Source: Spirochaetia bacterium (lineage in GTDB: Bacteria > Spirochaetota > Leptospiria > Leptospirales > Leptonemataceae). Taken from it: 64,000 bases of DNA. The position numbers and the translations under genes are program-made. The notes under the pieces are model-generated. The model saw only the letters and a list, made by a program, of their open reading frames with translations. It had not been told where the DNA came from and ran no database searches. Shown piece after piece: positions 25,681-34,868 of this stretch (its first letter is position 1; each line of letters begins with the position of its first letter). Location of the stretch: NCBI GenBank assembly GCA_021413825.1, contig JAIOPQ010000007.1:1-64000 (forward strand). The letters run 5' to 3'.

Positions 25681-26567
25681 TGCCTGACGCGGAAACGCAC
25701 ATCCGCGCTGGCCTTGAATCACTTCGCATTCTAGACGCCAGTGCTGCGTGCACGGCGTCAATTAGCCCTTATTCGTCCGGGCTGTTTCAAATCTATTTGA
25801 TCAAACCTGTCGCCACTCAAACGCATAGCACAGATTCCAGGATTCCATCGTGCATCATTGCCAAATCTGTTCCGCTGACAATGGCAGAAGCCGAATGCGA
25901 CGGACTCAGGGCCTTGCGAGATGCTGGCGCAAACACACCGGATCTTTACGGCACCTACGACACGGGCAAGGAGGCCATCATCTATCTGGAATTTTGTGAT
26001 GGCACGGCGAGACGTGCCCCTGGTCTGAAAAAACTGTACGCGGCGAAGCAGGACTACTGGGGCTACATGCGCAATAATTTCATTGGGCGACTGCCGCAGA
26101 ATAACTCCAGGCACGGCTCATTTGCGGATTTCTGGTGGCTCGATCGAATAGAACCACAACTACGGTTAGCCCGCGACTCTCTCCTGCTAGATCAATCAGA
26201 TCAGAAGACGGCCGAACAGATTGTTACGTCGCTTAGCCTGAAGTGGAATCTATCCGAAATAGGGCCCAGGCTGATTCATGGGGACCTGTGGAATGGAAAC
26301 GTCCTTGGAGACGAATCGGGTGAAGCAGTTCTAATCGATCCTTCGGTCAGCTTTGGGCATCCAGAACAAGATCTTGCAATGCTTGAGCTGTTCGGTTCTC
26401 CCCTTCCGGATCGAGAGATTGATGAGATTGCAAAGCACATTGGAGTTTCACCCGGGCGCAAGGAACGCGTTCCTTTCTTTCAATTGTATCCATTACTCGT
26501 TCATGTAAATCTATTTGGACAGTCTTATGTAAGCGGAGTCCGACGAATTCTGAAAAAATATGTCTGA
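25680..26567 (+). CDS. Fructosamine kinase family protein
   Basis: 295 residues. An APH-like kinase: GLFQIYLIK and CIIAKSV around the ATP site, NFIGRLPQNN (fructosamine-kinase signature), the catalytic loop LIHGDLWNGN, the Mg-binding DPSVSFGHPEQDLAMLELFG and QLYPLLVHVNLFG. It phosphorylates sugar adducts on protein lysines so that they decompose, a deglycation repair role; substrate unproven here. The start overlaps the previous stop by one base and the end overlaps prmC by 8 bases. Confidence 0.9.
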   Translation: MPDAETHIRAGLESLRILDASAACTASISPYSSGLFQIYLIKPVATQTHSTDSRIPSCIIAKSVPLTMAEAECDGLRALRDAGANTPDLYGTYDTGKEAIIYLEFCDGTARRAPGLKKLYAAKQDYWGYMRNNFIGRLPQNNSRHGSFADFWWLDRIEPQLRLARDSLLLDQSDQKTAEQIVTSLSLKWNLSEIGPRLIHGDLWNGNVLGDESGEAVLIDPSVSFGHPEQDLAMLELFGSPLPDREIDEIAKHIGVSPGRKERVPFFQLYPLLVHVNLFGQSYVSGVRRILKKYV

Positions 26568-27399
26568 TACCATTACACAGCTGCGACAACACATCATTGC
26601 AGAACTGACAAAAGCCGGTGTGAGCAATGCCGATCTAGAAACAGAAATCCTGCTACGCGAAGTCACCGGAAAAGATTCGGCGAGATTGTTGGTGGATCGT
26701 CGGGAAGTTCTGAGCGATGAAAAAAGTAAGCTTCTAAAAACTATGACAGCAAAGCGCAGTAAGCGAATTCCGCTTGCGCACGTGCTGGGTTACACGGAGT
26801 TCTATGGGCACAAATTCATCACACGGCCTGGAGTATTGATTCCCAGAAAAGAAACGGAAATTCTGATCGAAAAAGTTCTTGGGGAAAATATTCCGATGGG
26901 GGCTACAGTCCTCGACCTTGCATGTGGGAGTGGATGTATAGGGCTAACCGTGGCTCGGGAACGTCCGGACCTAATGGTTCATTTATCAGATATATCTGAA
27001 GAGGCGCTTGCGCAGACGCGGGAAAACGCTCAGAATCTTGCAATTTCAAACGTTCAAGTTTATCAAAGCGACTGGTTTACCTCCCTTCCGGCGCAACATT
27101 ACTATGCAATACTTACGAATCCTCCCTACATCCACCAGGACGAGGCCTTGCAGATGGAGCCCGAAGTCCTGGACCACGATCCGCATATTGCATTGTTCCA
27201 CAAAAACCCGCTTGAATTGTATAAACAGATTTTGAGAGAATCTCAGTGGCGACTAACCGTTCCTGGATTTATTGCCGCCGAGCTTTCGCCGTTTATTGCC
27301 AGGGATGTTCTGGCCTTCGCTGCGGGGATTTATGCGTCCGCAAGCCTGGTTCAAGATTATTCCAGACATGATCGCATCCTTTTTGCCAGAACAAAATGA
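26560..27399 (+). CDS. prmC: Release-factor glutamine methyltransferase
   Basis: 279 residues. Methylates the Gln of the GGQ motif in RF1 and RF2. The N-terminal helical part is followed by VLIPRKETEIL and the SAM site LDLACGSGCIGLTVA, then acceptor motif TNPPYI, preceded by an aspartate-ended strand VHLSDIS. In most genomes prmC sits next to prfA; here its neighbours are a fructosamine kinase and an SDR gene. Confidence 0.93.
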   Translation: MSDTITQLRQHIIAELTKAGVSNADLETEILLREVTGKDSARLLVDRREVLSDEKSKLLKTMTAKRSKRIPLAHVLGYTEFYGHKFITRPGVLIPRKETEILIEKVLGENIPMGATVLDLACGSGCIGLTVARERPDLMVHLSDISEEALAQTRENAQNLAISNVQVYQSDWFTSLPAQHYYAILTNPPYIHQDEALQMEPEVLDHDPHIALFHKNPLELYKQILRESQWRLTVPGFIAAELSPFIARDVLAFAAGIYASASLVQDYSRHDRILFARTK

Positions 27400-27432
27400 T
27401 TGAGCGCCAAAACGCACCATGAATGATCGTTC

Positions 27433-28224
27433 ATGGATCTGGGGTTAAGGGGAAAAGTCGCACTAGTCGCCGCCTCAAGTAAAGGCCTTGGCCTTGGAAT
27501 AGCACGCGAACTGGCGCGCGAAGGATGCCACGTATTCATGGGCAGTCGCGATGGTCAGGCCCTCTCGGACGCCATCCTATCGCTAAAAAAGGAAACGGGA
27601 GCAGACGTCCGCGGCGCGCAGTTTGATGCATCTGACTCGATTAGCATTTCAGCCTGGGTGGAAGATTGCGTGCGAAATTTTGGCGCAGTCGATCTGGTTT
27701 GCTTGAATGCTGGCGGACCGCCCGCTGGAAATTTCCAGGATTTTGACGATTCGAAATGGCGCGCAGCATTTGAACTAACGTTAATGAGCGCGGTTCGTAT
27801 GGTTCGCTCAAGCCTTCCGCATCTGAAACGGCGCGGAGGCGGATCAATTGTAGCTGTAACATCAAGTTCCGTCAAGGAGCCCATCGATCATTTGCTTCTA
27901 TCCAATGTATTTCGCAGCGGTGTTGTAGCACTCGTTAAGTCGCTTTCGCGCGAGCTAGCAGCTGACAACATTCGAGTGAACAACTTGATTCCAGGAAGAA
28001 TAGACACTGATCGCGTTCGGGCGCTCGATAAGATCAATGCAGAGAAGAGCAGTAAGCCAGTAGAAGAAGTAAAGTCTAAAAGCGAATCATCCATTCCGAT
28101 GGGCCGCTACGGAACCATCGATGAATTTGGACGCGCAGCTGCATTTCTACTTTCTCCGGCGGCTTCCTACATTACCGGTGAGACTTTACAGATCGACGGC
28201 GGCCTCATCAGGACGGTCTGGTAA
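27433..28224 (+). CDS. Short-chain dehydrogenase lacking the YxxxK motif
   Basis: 263 residues. Rossmann SDR with cofactor loop AASSKGLGLGIA (14-25), LNAGGPP (91-97), a serine pair at S144/S145 and C-terminal SPAASYITGETLQIDGG typical of FabG-like proteins. Where the catalytic Tyr-x3-Lys should be (157-161) the sequence is SNVFR, so Tyr is replaced by Ser and Lys by Arg. Related atypical SDRs exist, but classical oxidoreductase chemistry is doubtful. Substrate unknown. Belongs to the long plus-strand run. Confidence 0.82.
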   Translation: MDLGLRGKVALVAASSKGLGLGIARELAREGCHVFMGSRDGQALSDAILSLKKETGADVRGAQFDASDSISISAWVEDCVRNFGAVDLVCLNAGGPPAGNFQDFDDSKWRAAFELTLMSAVRMVRSSLPHLKRRGGGSIVAVTSSSVKEPIDHLLLSNVFRSGVVALVKSLSRELAADNIRVNNLIPGRIDTDRVRALDKINAEKSSKPVEEVKSKSESSIPMGRYGTIDEFGRAAAFLLSPAASYITGETLQIDGGLIRTVW

Positions 28225-29283
28225 TTGTCACGGTTCGCGGGCGACCTACTGCGCGTTCTTTCTATCTGTGCGGTACTTATAATTCATGGAACTGGACGAT
28301 TTGAGTCTGGCTTTGCACTAAACCATGAGTTTGCTTCACAGGAATTCTTTGCTGTAATGCTCAATCAACTGGCACGCTTTGCCGTGCCGGTATTCTTGAT
28401 TCTTTCCGGGTATGGCCTCACAAAAAAGTATCTGAAGATAGATCTACGCGAGTTCTTCCTAAGACGCGCAACCAGGATTGGAATTCCGTTTATTGCCTGG
28501 ACGCTGATCTTTGCTGTGACCAATCAGATCATGTGGAATGCCGCCCTGATCTACTCACCCGGCCTTTGGGGGGCTTCGCTCCTGGACATTGCCAGTAGAC
28601 TTCCGGGCTACCTCTTTATTCAAGGAGTGGACTATCATTTCTATTTCTTTATAATCATTCTTCAATGCTATCTGGTTTTTCCACTGCTCTTCAAGCTCAA
28701 TCAGACCTGGGTGTGGTTCGCTATCTTAGCATGGCATCTGCTCTGGACTTCACCTTCGCACATACTTCTGTATAAAGTGGGTGTAACGTTACCCGCTCTT
28801 CCTTCGTCATCTATTGTATTCTGGGTCTTCTATTTCTATTCAGGCATGAAATTCGCCAGAAATGAACCGGAAAGACGTTCGGGCTCCTGGGTTCTGGTTG
28901 CATTCGCTGTAGTGTTTGGTGAATTTATTTTCTGGAGCTACAGCAACCCCACCGGATCCACAGGAGATTACGATCATTTCAATCGCTGGAGCGTTACGCT
29001 CTACTCCATGTTATTCTTGGTTTCCAGACCGTTTGCCCAATTGATCGAGCAAAAACTGGGTACAAATAAATGGATACCTGCGTTGGCGGGGGTTAGTTTT
29101 ACGGTGTTTATCCTACACACCAACATACTGAGACTGCTTGAGTTTACCTGGATTTCGCGATCAGTTTTTGCGCTTCTCCTGTTGCTCCTCGTTATCAGTT
29201 TTGGTCTTTGTCTGGTCCTTGATCGGGTGGTTCCCTGGAATTCACTTCGGATCGTTCTAGGACTTCCTGAAAGGAGAGTTTGA
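28225..29283 (+). CDS. Acyltransferase-3 family membrane protein
   Basis: 352 residues with about ten hydrophobic segments. The start is TTG 28225, directly after the preceding stop. Opening signature SRFAGDLLRVLSICAVLIIHG carries the conserved His of the acyltransferase-3 family, and FAVPVFLILSGYGLT and FFLRRATRIGIPFIAW are the next family blocks. Transfers an acyl group (often acetyl) to sugars of surface glycolipids or polysaccharide. The next gene overlaps its stop (TGATG). Confidence 0.88.
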   Translation: MSRFAGDLLRVLSICAVLIIHGTGRFESGFALNHEFASQEFFAVMLNQLARFAVPVFLILSGYGLTKKYLKIDLREFFLRRATRIGIPFIAWTLIFAVTNQIMWNAALIYSPGLWGASLLDIASRLPGYLFIQGVDYHFYFFIIILQCYLVFPLLFKLNQTWVWFAILAWHLLWTSPSHILLYKVGVTLPALPSSSIVFWVFYFYSGMKFARNEPERRSGSWVLVAFAVVFGEFIFWSYSNPTGSTGDYDHFNRWSVTLYSMLFLVSRPFAQLIEQKLGTNKWIPALAGVSFTVFILHTNILRLLEFTWISRSVFALLLLLLVISFGLCLVLDRVVPWNSLRIVLGLPERRV

Positions 29284-30233
29284 TGCGCAAAATAAAACAC
29301 ATACTCGAATGGGGTTTTGTTAGATCGCTATTATTTGTATTCAGTCTTCTCCCATATGAAAAGGGCAAGGTCTGGATGGGCAATGTCATGGGCTGGATGG
29401 GATATATCCCGGCTGTAAAACTGAGACGCCGAATGATGGAAACTCTGCGGATTGCATTCCCCGAACATTCGGAGGAACGCAATCGAGAGATTGTCTTAAA
29501 GACTTTCAAGAACGTGGGGCATCAATCGATCGAGTTTCTAACGCTTGAGAAAATGGATAAAGCCTGGGTTGATAAATATTTTGAGTTTGAGCCAACAGGC
29601 GCGGAAGCCGTGCGAAAGGCGGTGCGCGAGAAGCGTGGACAGTTATTTGTTCTAGCGCACATGGGAAACTGGGAAATGCTCAATCAACCTATGACATTGG
29701 AAACCGGGGTCCATATCAATTTGATTATTGCTCCCATGTCAAATCCGTATGGGGATAAGTTTCTGTGCAAGATTCGCAAAAGCCTTGGAACCAATTTGAT
29801 CTATCCGCAGGATGTGGGTCCAGATGTACTTAAAGCTCTGGCGCGCGGAGAGACAGCCGCGTTTGCTTCAGATCAGAATGCTGGCAGGCGCGGAATGTTC
29901 ATTCCATTCCTGGGTCAAATTGCATCAACTCATACGGGCGCTGCAGTATTTTCATATCTGAGCGGCGCGGAGATTTTCTATATTACAAACCTACGGCTGC
30001 CAAACGGGAGATTCAGAATTGAAATTTTGCCCATGGGCAGCATCGACAAGAAGCAGGTAAAAGACAAGGCGGCATGTATCCAGGAGTTCACTTTGCGGTA
30101 CGTCGATATTCTTGAGAAATACATTCGCAAATATCCGGATCAGTATTTCTGGCTGCACAATCGTTTCAAAACAAAACCGCTACCGGACGATAAGATCATT
30201 CCCCGCGTTGATTTTGATCTAGCGCCGTACTGA
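29283..30233 (+). CDS. LpxL/HtrB-type lipid A (lysophospholipid) acyltransferase
   Basis: 316 residues from ATG 29283, with AGGAGAG in front; a TTG at 29280 is in frame. Hydrophobic segment near the N terminus, and the HX4E site AHMGNWE (His126 to Glu131). Blocks SNPYGDKF and SDQNAGRRGMFIPFLGQ are typical of the family that adds secondary acyl chains to lipid A. Translationally coupled to the acyltransferase-3 gene, so both may modify the outer-membrane glycolipid. Confidence 0.9.
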   Translation: MRKIKHILEWGFVRSLLFVFSLLPYEKGKVWMGNVMGWMGYIPAVKLRRRMMETLRIAFPEHSEERNREIVLKTFKNVGHQSIEFLTLEKMDKAWVDKYFEFEPTGAEAVRKAVREKRGQLFVLAHMGNWEMLNQPMTLETGVHINLIIAPMSNPYGDKFLCKIRKSLGTNLIYPQDVGPDVLKALARGETAAFASDQNAGRRGMFIPFLGQIASTHTGAAVFSYLSGAEIFYITNLRLPNGRFRIEILPMGSIDKKQVKDKAACIQEFTLRYVDILEKYIRKYPDQYFWLHNRFKTKPLPDDKIIPRVDFDLAPY

Positions 30234-30252
30234 ATCTGCGCGCCTACAATCT

Positions 30253-31164
30253 ATGAGCTGGTCAGAATCGCATGAGCCCGAATGTAAGATCCAGGACGCA
30301 CTGGAACTTGTAATTGAAGCGCGCGAACGTAAAATAACAGAACACTTTACAGTGCGGCGGTTGCTTCCGATCGCAAAGCGTAGGACTGTTGGACCCTTTA
30401 TTTTCTTTGATCACATGGGCCCGGTTGATTTGAGCCCTGAGGACAGTTCAGATGTTTTGCCGCATCCGCACATTGGACTTGCGACAGTAACATATTTGTT
30501 TGAAGGAGAAATTTTTCATCGAGATAGCGTTGGCTCGGCCGTTGCAATTAGGCCTGGTGATATCAACTGGATGACGGCCGGTAAGGGAATCGTTCATTCT
30601 GAACGGGTAACACCAGAAGAAATTGGAAAGCGAAGAAAGCTTCACGGACTTCAGCTATGGGTCGCGCTGCCCAAAGAGCACGAAGAGATGGATCCAGATT
30701 TTGAACACCACGATGCAGATTCCCTTCCTGCAACGGAGAGGAACGGAGTAAGCCTGCGAATCCTTGCCGGCAGTGCGTATGGTTTTACTTCTCCTGTTAA
30801 GATTCTATCGCCACTATTCTACGTCGATGCCATGATACCCGAAGGTCGCGAACTTGAGATTACAAATGAATATGCGGAACGCGCCGTATACGTCGTGGCC
30901 GGATCAATATCGCATAACGGTATGGATTACGGCTCCGGAAACATGCTAGTATTTCCTTCAGACTCAAAGAGTTGCATCAAGGCATCGCAAGATTCCCGTG
31001 TGATGTTGTTGGGCGGCCCACCGGTTGACGGTCCCCGCCAAATCTACTGGAACTTTGTTTCTACATCACGTGAGCGAATTGAGCAAGCAAAGAATGATTG
31101 GCGGGAGAGGCGCTTTCCCGCTATTCCTGGTGACAACGTTGAGTTTGTTCCTCTACCCGTTTGA
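30253..31164 (+). CDS. Pirin family protein
   Basis: 303 residues, a double-cupin. The N-terminal cupin carries the metal ligands in PHPHIGLATVTYLFEGE and KGIVHSE; the second cupin holds EYAERAVYVVAGSI. Bacterial pirins bind Fe and some have quercetinase activity, others affect central metabolism. No specific partner visible. It overlaps the convergent lipoprotein gene by 12 bases. Confidence 0.9.
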   Translation: MSWSESHEPECKIQDALELVIEARERKITEHFTVRRLLPIAKRRTVGPFIFFDHMGPVDLSPEDSSDVLPHPHIGLATVTYLFEGEIFHRDSVGSAVAIRPGDINWMTAGKGIVHSERVTPEEIGKRRKLHGLQLWVALPKEHEEMDPDFEHHDADSLPATERNGVSLRILAGSAYGFTSPVKILSPLFYVDAMIPEGRELEITNEYAERAVYVVAGSISHNGMDYGSGNMLVFPSDSKSCIKASQDSRVMLLGGPPVDGPRQIYWNFVSTSRERIEQAKNDWRERRFPAIPGDNVEFVPLPV

Positions 31165-31791
31165 TGCTTTGAGTTTTCTAGCTTTGCGAACGCGATAGAT
31201 GATGTAGATGACAATCAATGGCGATAGCCAGATTGCAATGTAGAGAAGGGAAAGCAATGCGCTGGCCACACCCAGGAATGCGTCTTTGAATGCAGGAATT
31301 CGTAACCCCTCTTGCTGACCTGGACCGGTTACATGAACTTCAATCAAGTATTCTCGTCCGATTTGTGGTTGTGAGTCCTTTTGAGTAACCTGACCGCGAT
31401 CGTTAGGCGCTACGGGAGTTCCTGGAATGGTTTCATTAGTCGGGCCAACTGGTAAAGATTGAGTCGTTTCCGACTTTAGTCTTCCAATAGAAGAGAGTTC
31501 TTTCATGGTTTCAAAAAATTTACTCTCCGGAATGGCAATGGTGGCCTGGAAACGCGACTCGGCGCCCGTTTCAGAATTGCTCTGAACCAGCCTGCCGTTC
31601 TTCTGAGCAATCCCCAGCAGGGCTAAGCGCGAAGCTGACACATCGTCAGATGTAAACACAAGCACTGCCTGGGCTGTGGATGCTGTGACCGGAGTCTCAA
31701 TCTTGCCGCAGGAAACAGCCATTGTGAAGGCCAATATTAGCAAAAATAGATAGGCCCTGGGCGATTTAGAAAAAAAGTGACAAGGTTTCAT
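31153..31791 (-). CDS. DUF4349-like lipoprotein
   Basis: 212 residues: signal segment 12-27 with lipobox AVSC (Cys28), then a short beta/alpha domain (SRLALLGIAQKNGRLVQS, FQATIAIPESKFFETMKEL) that matches the DUF4349 pattern of VxxSRxxxA and IP...F...L, and one C-terminal membrane segment at about 175-200. Unknown function at the envelope. It diverges from the L,D-transpeptidase gene by 24 bases. Confidence 0.72.
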   Translation of the reverse strand: MKPCHFFSKSPRAYLFLLILAFTMAVSCGKIETPVTASTAQAVLVFTSDDVSASRLALLGIAQKNGRLVQSNSETGAESRFQATIAIPESKFFETMKELSSIGRLKSETTQSLPVGPTNETIPGTPVAPNDRGQVTQKDSQPQIGREYLIEVHVTGPGQQEGLRIPAFKDAFLGVASALLSLLYIAIWLSPLIVIYIIYRVRKARKLKASNG

Positions 31792-31815
31792 CGGTTGTCA
31801 AACTTACTATAGAAC

Positions 31816-32520
31816 ATGGAGATCAGCAAGCCCCTTCGCACCGTTTTTGTATTTTTTTTTCTATGCCCAATTTTGTTTTCAACATGTATCAGAGCGGAGC
31901 GAACCTTGAACGCAGAGAAAGCAATCGCGATAATGACAGCGCGTTACAGGCTGAAGGCGATGTTTGAAGCCAGAGGACTTTTCTATCCTCCCAAGGAAGT
32001 TGCATTCATTGGACTCAAACAGGAAAAGCAACTTGAGATCCGCGCGAAAGTTCCAACTGGTTGGGTGAAGATTAAATCATATCCAATTCTGAAAGCGAGC
32101 GGTCATCCAGGCCCCAAACTGCGCGAAGGCGATCTCCAGGTTCCGGAAGGCGTGTATAAGATCTCGCGCCTCAATCCTGAGAGCAGTTACTACCTTTCAT
32201 TGAAGATTAATTTTCCAAACGAGTTTGATTTGGAACATGCGGAAGCAGAGAATCGTACAGAACCAGGAAGTGATATTTTTATTCATGGAAAGGATGTATC
32301 AACGGGCTGCCTGGCAATGGGTGATCCGGCGATTGAGGAAATTTATACTCTGGCATACGATACGGGACATGAAAACATTGCCGTTGTCATTGCCCCAAAC
32401 GATCTTAGAACTTCTGCGCCGGTCACAAAAATGGAATCCGCTCCTACATGGACCGGTGACCTGTACGCTGAGATTCAAACGCAGCTTAGAAATTACAGTA
32501 AAGTTGAAAAAGTCCGATAG
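31816..32520 (+). CDS. L,D-transpeptidase family (YkuD-like) protein
   Basis: 234 residues with a signal peptide ending near IRAE. The catalytic block is IFIHGKDVSTGCLAMGD, giving His157 and Cys165, in the YkuD arrangement HG...S(x)GCL. The usual aromatic/Arg after Cys (SHGCIR) is replaced by LAM, as in the ErfK/YafK branch. It probably acts on peptidoglycan crosslinks in the periplasm. An A/T-rich -10-like TATAGA lies just before the gene. Followed at 8 bases by the DUF3052 gene. Confidence 0.85.
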   Translation: MEISKPLRTVFVFFFLCPILFSTCIRAERTLNAEKAIAIMTARYRLKAMFEARGLFYPPKEVAFIGLKQEKQLEIRAKVPTGWVKIKSYPILKASGHPGPKLREGDLQVPEGVYKISRLNPESSYYLSLKINFPNEFDLEHAEAENRTEPGSDIFIHGKDVSTGCLAMGDPAIEEIYTLAYDTGHENIAVVIAPNDLRTSAPVTKMESAPTWTGDLYAEIQTQLRNYSKVEKVR

Positions 32521-32528
32521 GAGAAACA

Positions 32529-32930
32529 GTGGCAGGTTATTCAAAAAAAGGGCTGATTGGTAAACTCGGGATTAAATCGGGACAGACTATTCTGTTTCTG
32601 AATCCTCCATCGGACTATTCGTCCGAGCTCGGGGCGCTACCGGACAAAGTTGAACTCAAACATGAGCTAAGCGGTGGCTTTCATTTGATTCAGTTTTTTA
32701 CCAAGCACAAGTCTGAGCTGGAAGAGAAACTGCCATTGCTCAAAGCAAGTCTGGTGGATAAGGGGATGGTCTGGGTTTCCTGGCCCAAGAAAGCAGCCCA
32801 CGTAGAGACGGATATTACAGAAGATGTAATCCGCGCTCTTGCTATCAAGAATGGAATGGTAGATGTCAAAGTCTGCGCCGTGAATGATACCTGGTCAGGC
32901 TTGAAACTGGTCCGCAGAAAAGCCGACTAA
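32529..32930 (+). CDS. DUF3052 family protein
   Basis: 133 residues from a GTG start, preceded by AGGAG. Soluble; the core GYSKKGLIGKLGIKSGQTILFLN, FHLIQFF, and GMVWVSWPKK, then VDVKVCAVNDTWSGLKLVRR are the DUF3052 signature blocks. Function unknown; the proteins are widespread in actinobacteria and bacteroidetes. Co-oriented with the YkuD gene, ends 2 bases from the convergent plsC gene. Confidence 0.85.
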   Translation: MAGYSKKGLIGKLGIKSGQTILFLNPPSDYSSELGALPDKVELKHELSGGFHLIQFFTKHKSELEEKLPLLKASLVDKGMVWVSWPKKAAHVETDITEDVIRALAIKNGMVDVKVCAVNDTWSGLKLVRRKAD

Positions 32931-32932
32931 CG

Positions 32933-33706
32933 TTACTTTTCACTGTCCGTAAGCGTGCTTCCCATCAGTTTCATGGGCCGCGCAATAATCTCTCGAATCT
33001 TGTCTGAAAGCTCATCCAGGCTGGAATTGGCATACGCCTCCGGCGGAATTGGATCGTGTATCTCCACCTGGACAAGTCCCGGGTAAATTCGCTGAATCAA
33101 GACTTTTTGCTTGGCTGGCATAATGTGATGCGCGCCCCAGATTGTTACCGGTTGGATTGTAACGTTTGCCTTTTTTGCGAGTACAAAAGCGCCTTTCTTA
33201 AAGTCCAGCATACCCTCATCAGGATTTTCACTGCGAGTTCCCTCGGGAAAAATGATAACTGAAGCGCCCTTTTGAATGCGCTGTGCCGCCTGGAATAACG
33301 ATTCCATTGCTTTCCTACGATCTCCACGCTCTACTGGAATGTATCCAGCACCGCGCATTCCCCAGCCAACAAAAGGAATCTTGAAGAGCGAGGCTTTAGC
33401 CATCCAGCGAAACTCCGTGTTGAGGACTGAATAGAAGACTGGAATGTCAAACATACTCTGGTGATTAGCCAGATAGATTACGGGACCATCGCGATAGATT
33501 TTTTCCTGACCGACTGCTTGAATCTTCATTCCAGCAAAGAATGCCAGCGTTCGGCCCCAGAAAGTTGCAATCGCATGCACAGCTTTCTGCAAGCCGAACA
33601 TTCCAAACGGCAATGTTGAAAAGGCCATGACTAATGTTACCTTCAATAGAAAGACCCAGAGGAAGAGTGATCGAATTAAGTGAAGCGGATTGTTCTGACG
33701 GGTCAT
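32933..33706 (-). CDS. 1-acyl-sn-glycerol-3-phosphate acyltransferase (PlsC-type)
   Basis: 257 residues from ATG 33706 (TTG at 33712 in frame). Hydrophobic segment 12-38, then NHQSMFD (His82, Asp87), the FVGWGMRGAGYIPVERGDR block and FPEGTR (153-158). The third PlsC-type protein in the window and more typical than that at 8492. Downstream of srkA on the same strand with a 37-base gap. Confidence 0.93.
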   Translation of the reverse strand: MTRQNNPLHLIRSLFLWVFLLKVTLVMAFSTLPFGMFGLQKAVHAIATFWGRTLAFFAGMKIQAVGQEKIYRDGPVIYLANHQSMFDIPVFYSVLNTEFRWMAKASLFKIPFVGWGMRGAGYIPVERGDRRKAMESLFQAAQRIQKGASVIIFPEGTRSENPDEGMLDFKKGAFVLAKKANVTIQPVTIWGAHHIMPAKQKVLIQRIYPGLVQVEIHDPIPPEAYANSSLDELSDKIREIIARPMKLMGSTLTDSEK

Positions 33707-33743
33707 TCGCAATTTCTGCGCGTTTCATCCTTTCAGGTCAATC

Positions 33744-34799
33744 CTAAAACGCCTCATTGCCAGAATCGATTCGTTCCACTTGATCTTCTAGATCATTGAT
33801 CTGTTCCATCCAATAGCCTTCCGTTCCAAAAAGAGGAAACGAAGCGGGGAATGCAGGGTCCTCAAAGCGTCGGGCAATCCAGGCGCTGAAATGTACATAG
33901 CGAAGCGCACGAAGTGGCTCAATCAGGCGAATACTTCGACGATCGAAATCTCGCATTTGCTCATATCCAACCAGCAGCGAATCGAACGCTGTTAGGTCTG
34001 GACACGCTAGCCATAGATCTTGAATGGCCGGCCCTGACACCATGTCATCAAAATCGATTAGAAAGGGGCCGGTTCCGGTCCAGAGAATATTTCCCGGATG
34101 ACAATCTCCATGCAAGCGAAGCTGAGGAAGGCCGGGAAGGAATTCTCCTGGCTTTGAAAATTCACCAATCAAATTCGCATAGGTGTTGCAGATAGACTCC
34201 ACCAGACGCTGGTAACGATCTGCCATGTTCCCTGGAAGAAACTTATGATCTATCAAGTATTTGAGGTTAGAAATACCGTACGTCTCTTCTGAAAGCACAA
34301 TGCGGTGCTTTGATTTTTGCGCTTCACCAACGTTATGCACCCTTGCAAGCAACCTTCCGAGTTGCTCAAGTTGCTCTGTGTTGGTTTCGTCCAGCTGCCT
34401 GCCGCCTACACGAGCGAAGAGCGAAAAGTGAATTCCAGAAGGCGCCGCCGTATGCAGAGTTTCTCCATCCGGGAACGGAAGTGGAATGGTACATGGAATC
34501 TCGTTTTGATGGAGTTCCAATAAGAAAGAATGCTCTTCAAGAATTTGTTCGCGCGACCAGCGACCAGGACGGTAGAATTTGACAATACGGAATGCCTGCG
34601 ATCGATCTTCTGGAATTTCATCCAGATCAAGCTCGACCTCGTAAACGCGATTTTCCATGGAGTTGCGTTGGAGACAACGACCGGTTGTTGAAATTCCCGT
34701 CTCCTCTACGCACTCCAGAATGATCTCAGGTCTCAGATCAAAGAAGTATTTTGTTTCTTCACCCCAGGCCGACATGGGGCCATGAAGCCTGAAATGCAC
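33744..34799 (-). CDS. srkA: Stress response serine/threonine kinase SrkA (YihE/RdoA)
   Basis: 351 residues from ATG 34799, or 343 from ATG 34775. APH-like kinase with the SrkA blocks MENRVYEVELD, FRIVKFYRPGRWSREQILEEH, the catalytic loop LHGDCHPGNIL and LIDFDDMV. In E. coli the homologue protects against envelope and redox stress by acting on a toxin-linked pathway. It is first in the minus-strand unit with PlsC and diverges from the YdeN-like gene. Confidence 0.93.
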   Translation of the reverse strand: MHFRLHGPMSAWGEETKYFFDLRPEIILECVEETGISTTGRCLQRNSMENRVYEVELDLDEIPEDRSQAFRIVKFYRPGRWSREQILEEHSFLLELHQNEIPCTIPLPFPDGETLHTAAPSGIHFSLFARVGGRQLDETNTEQLEQLGRLLARVHNVGEAQKSKHRIVLSEETYGISNLKYLIDHKFLPGNMADRYQRLVESICNTYANLIGEFSKPGEFLPGLPQLRLHGDCHPGNILWTGTGPFLIDFDDMVSGPAIQDLWLACPDLTAFDSLLVGYEQMRDFDRRSIRLIEPLRALRYVHFSAWIARRFEDPAFPASFPLFGTEGYWMEQINDLEDQVERIDSGNEAF

Positions 34800-34868
34800 T
34801 CAGGTGCCAGTCCAATCTAGCTATGTGAGTTATTATTGAAGAATCTGTGGCTGGGAAAATAAGCGATC

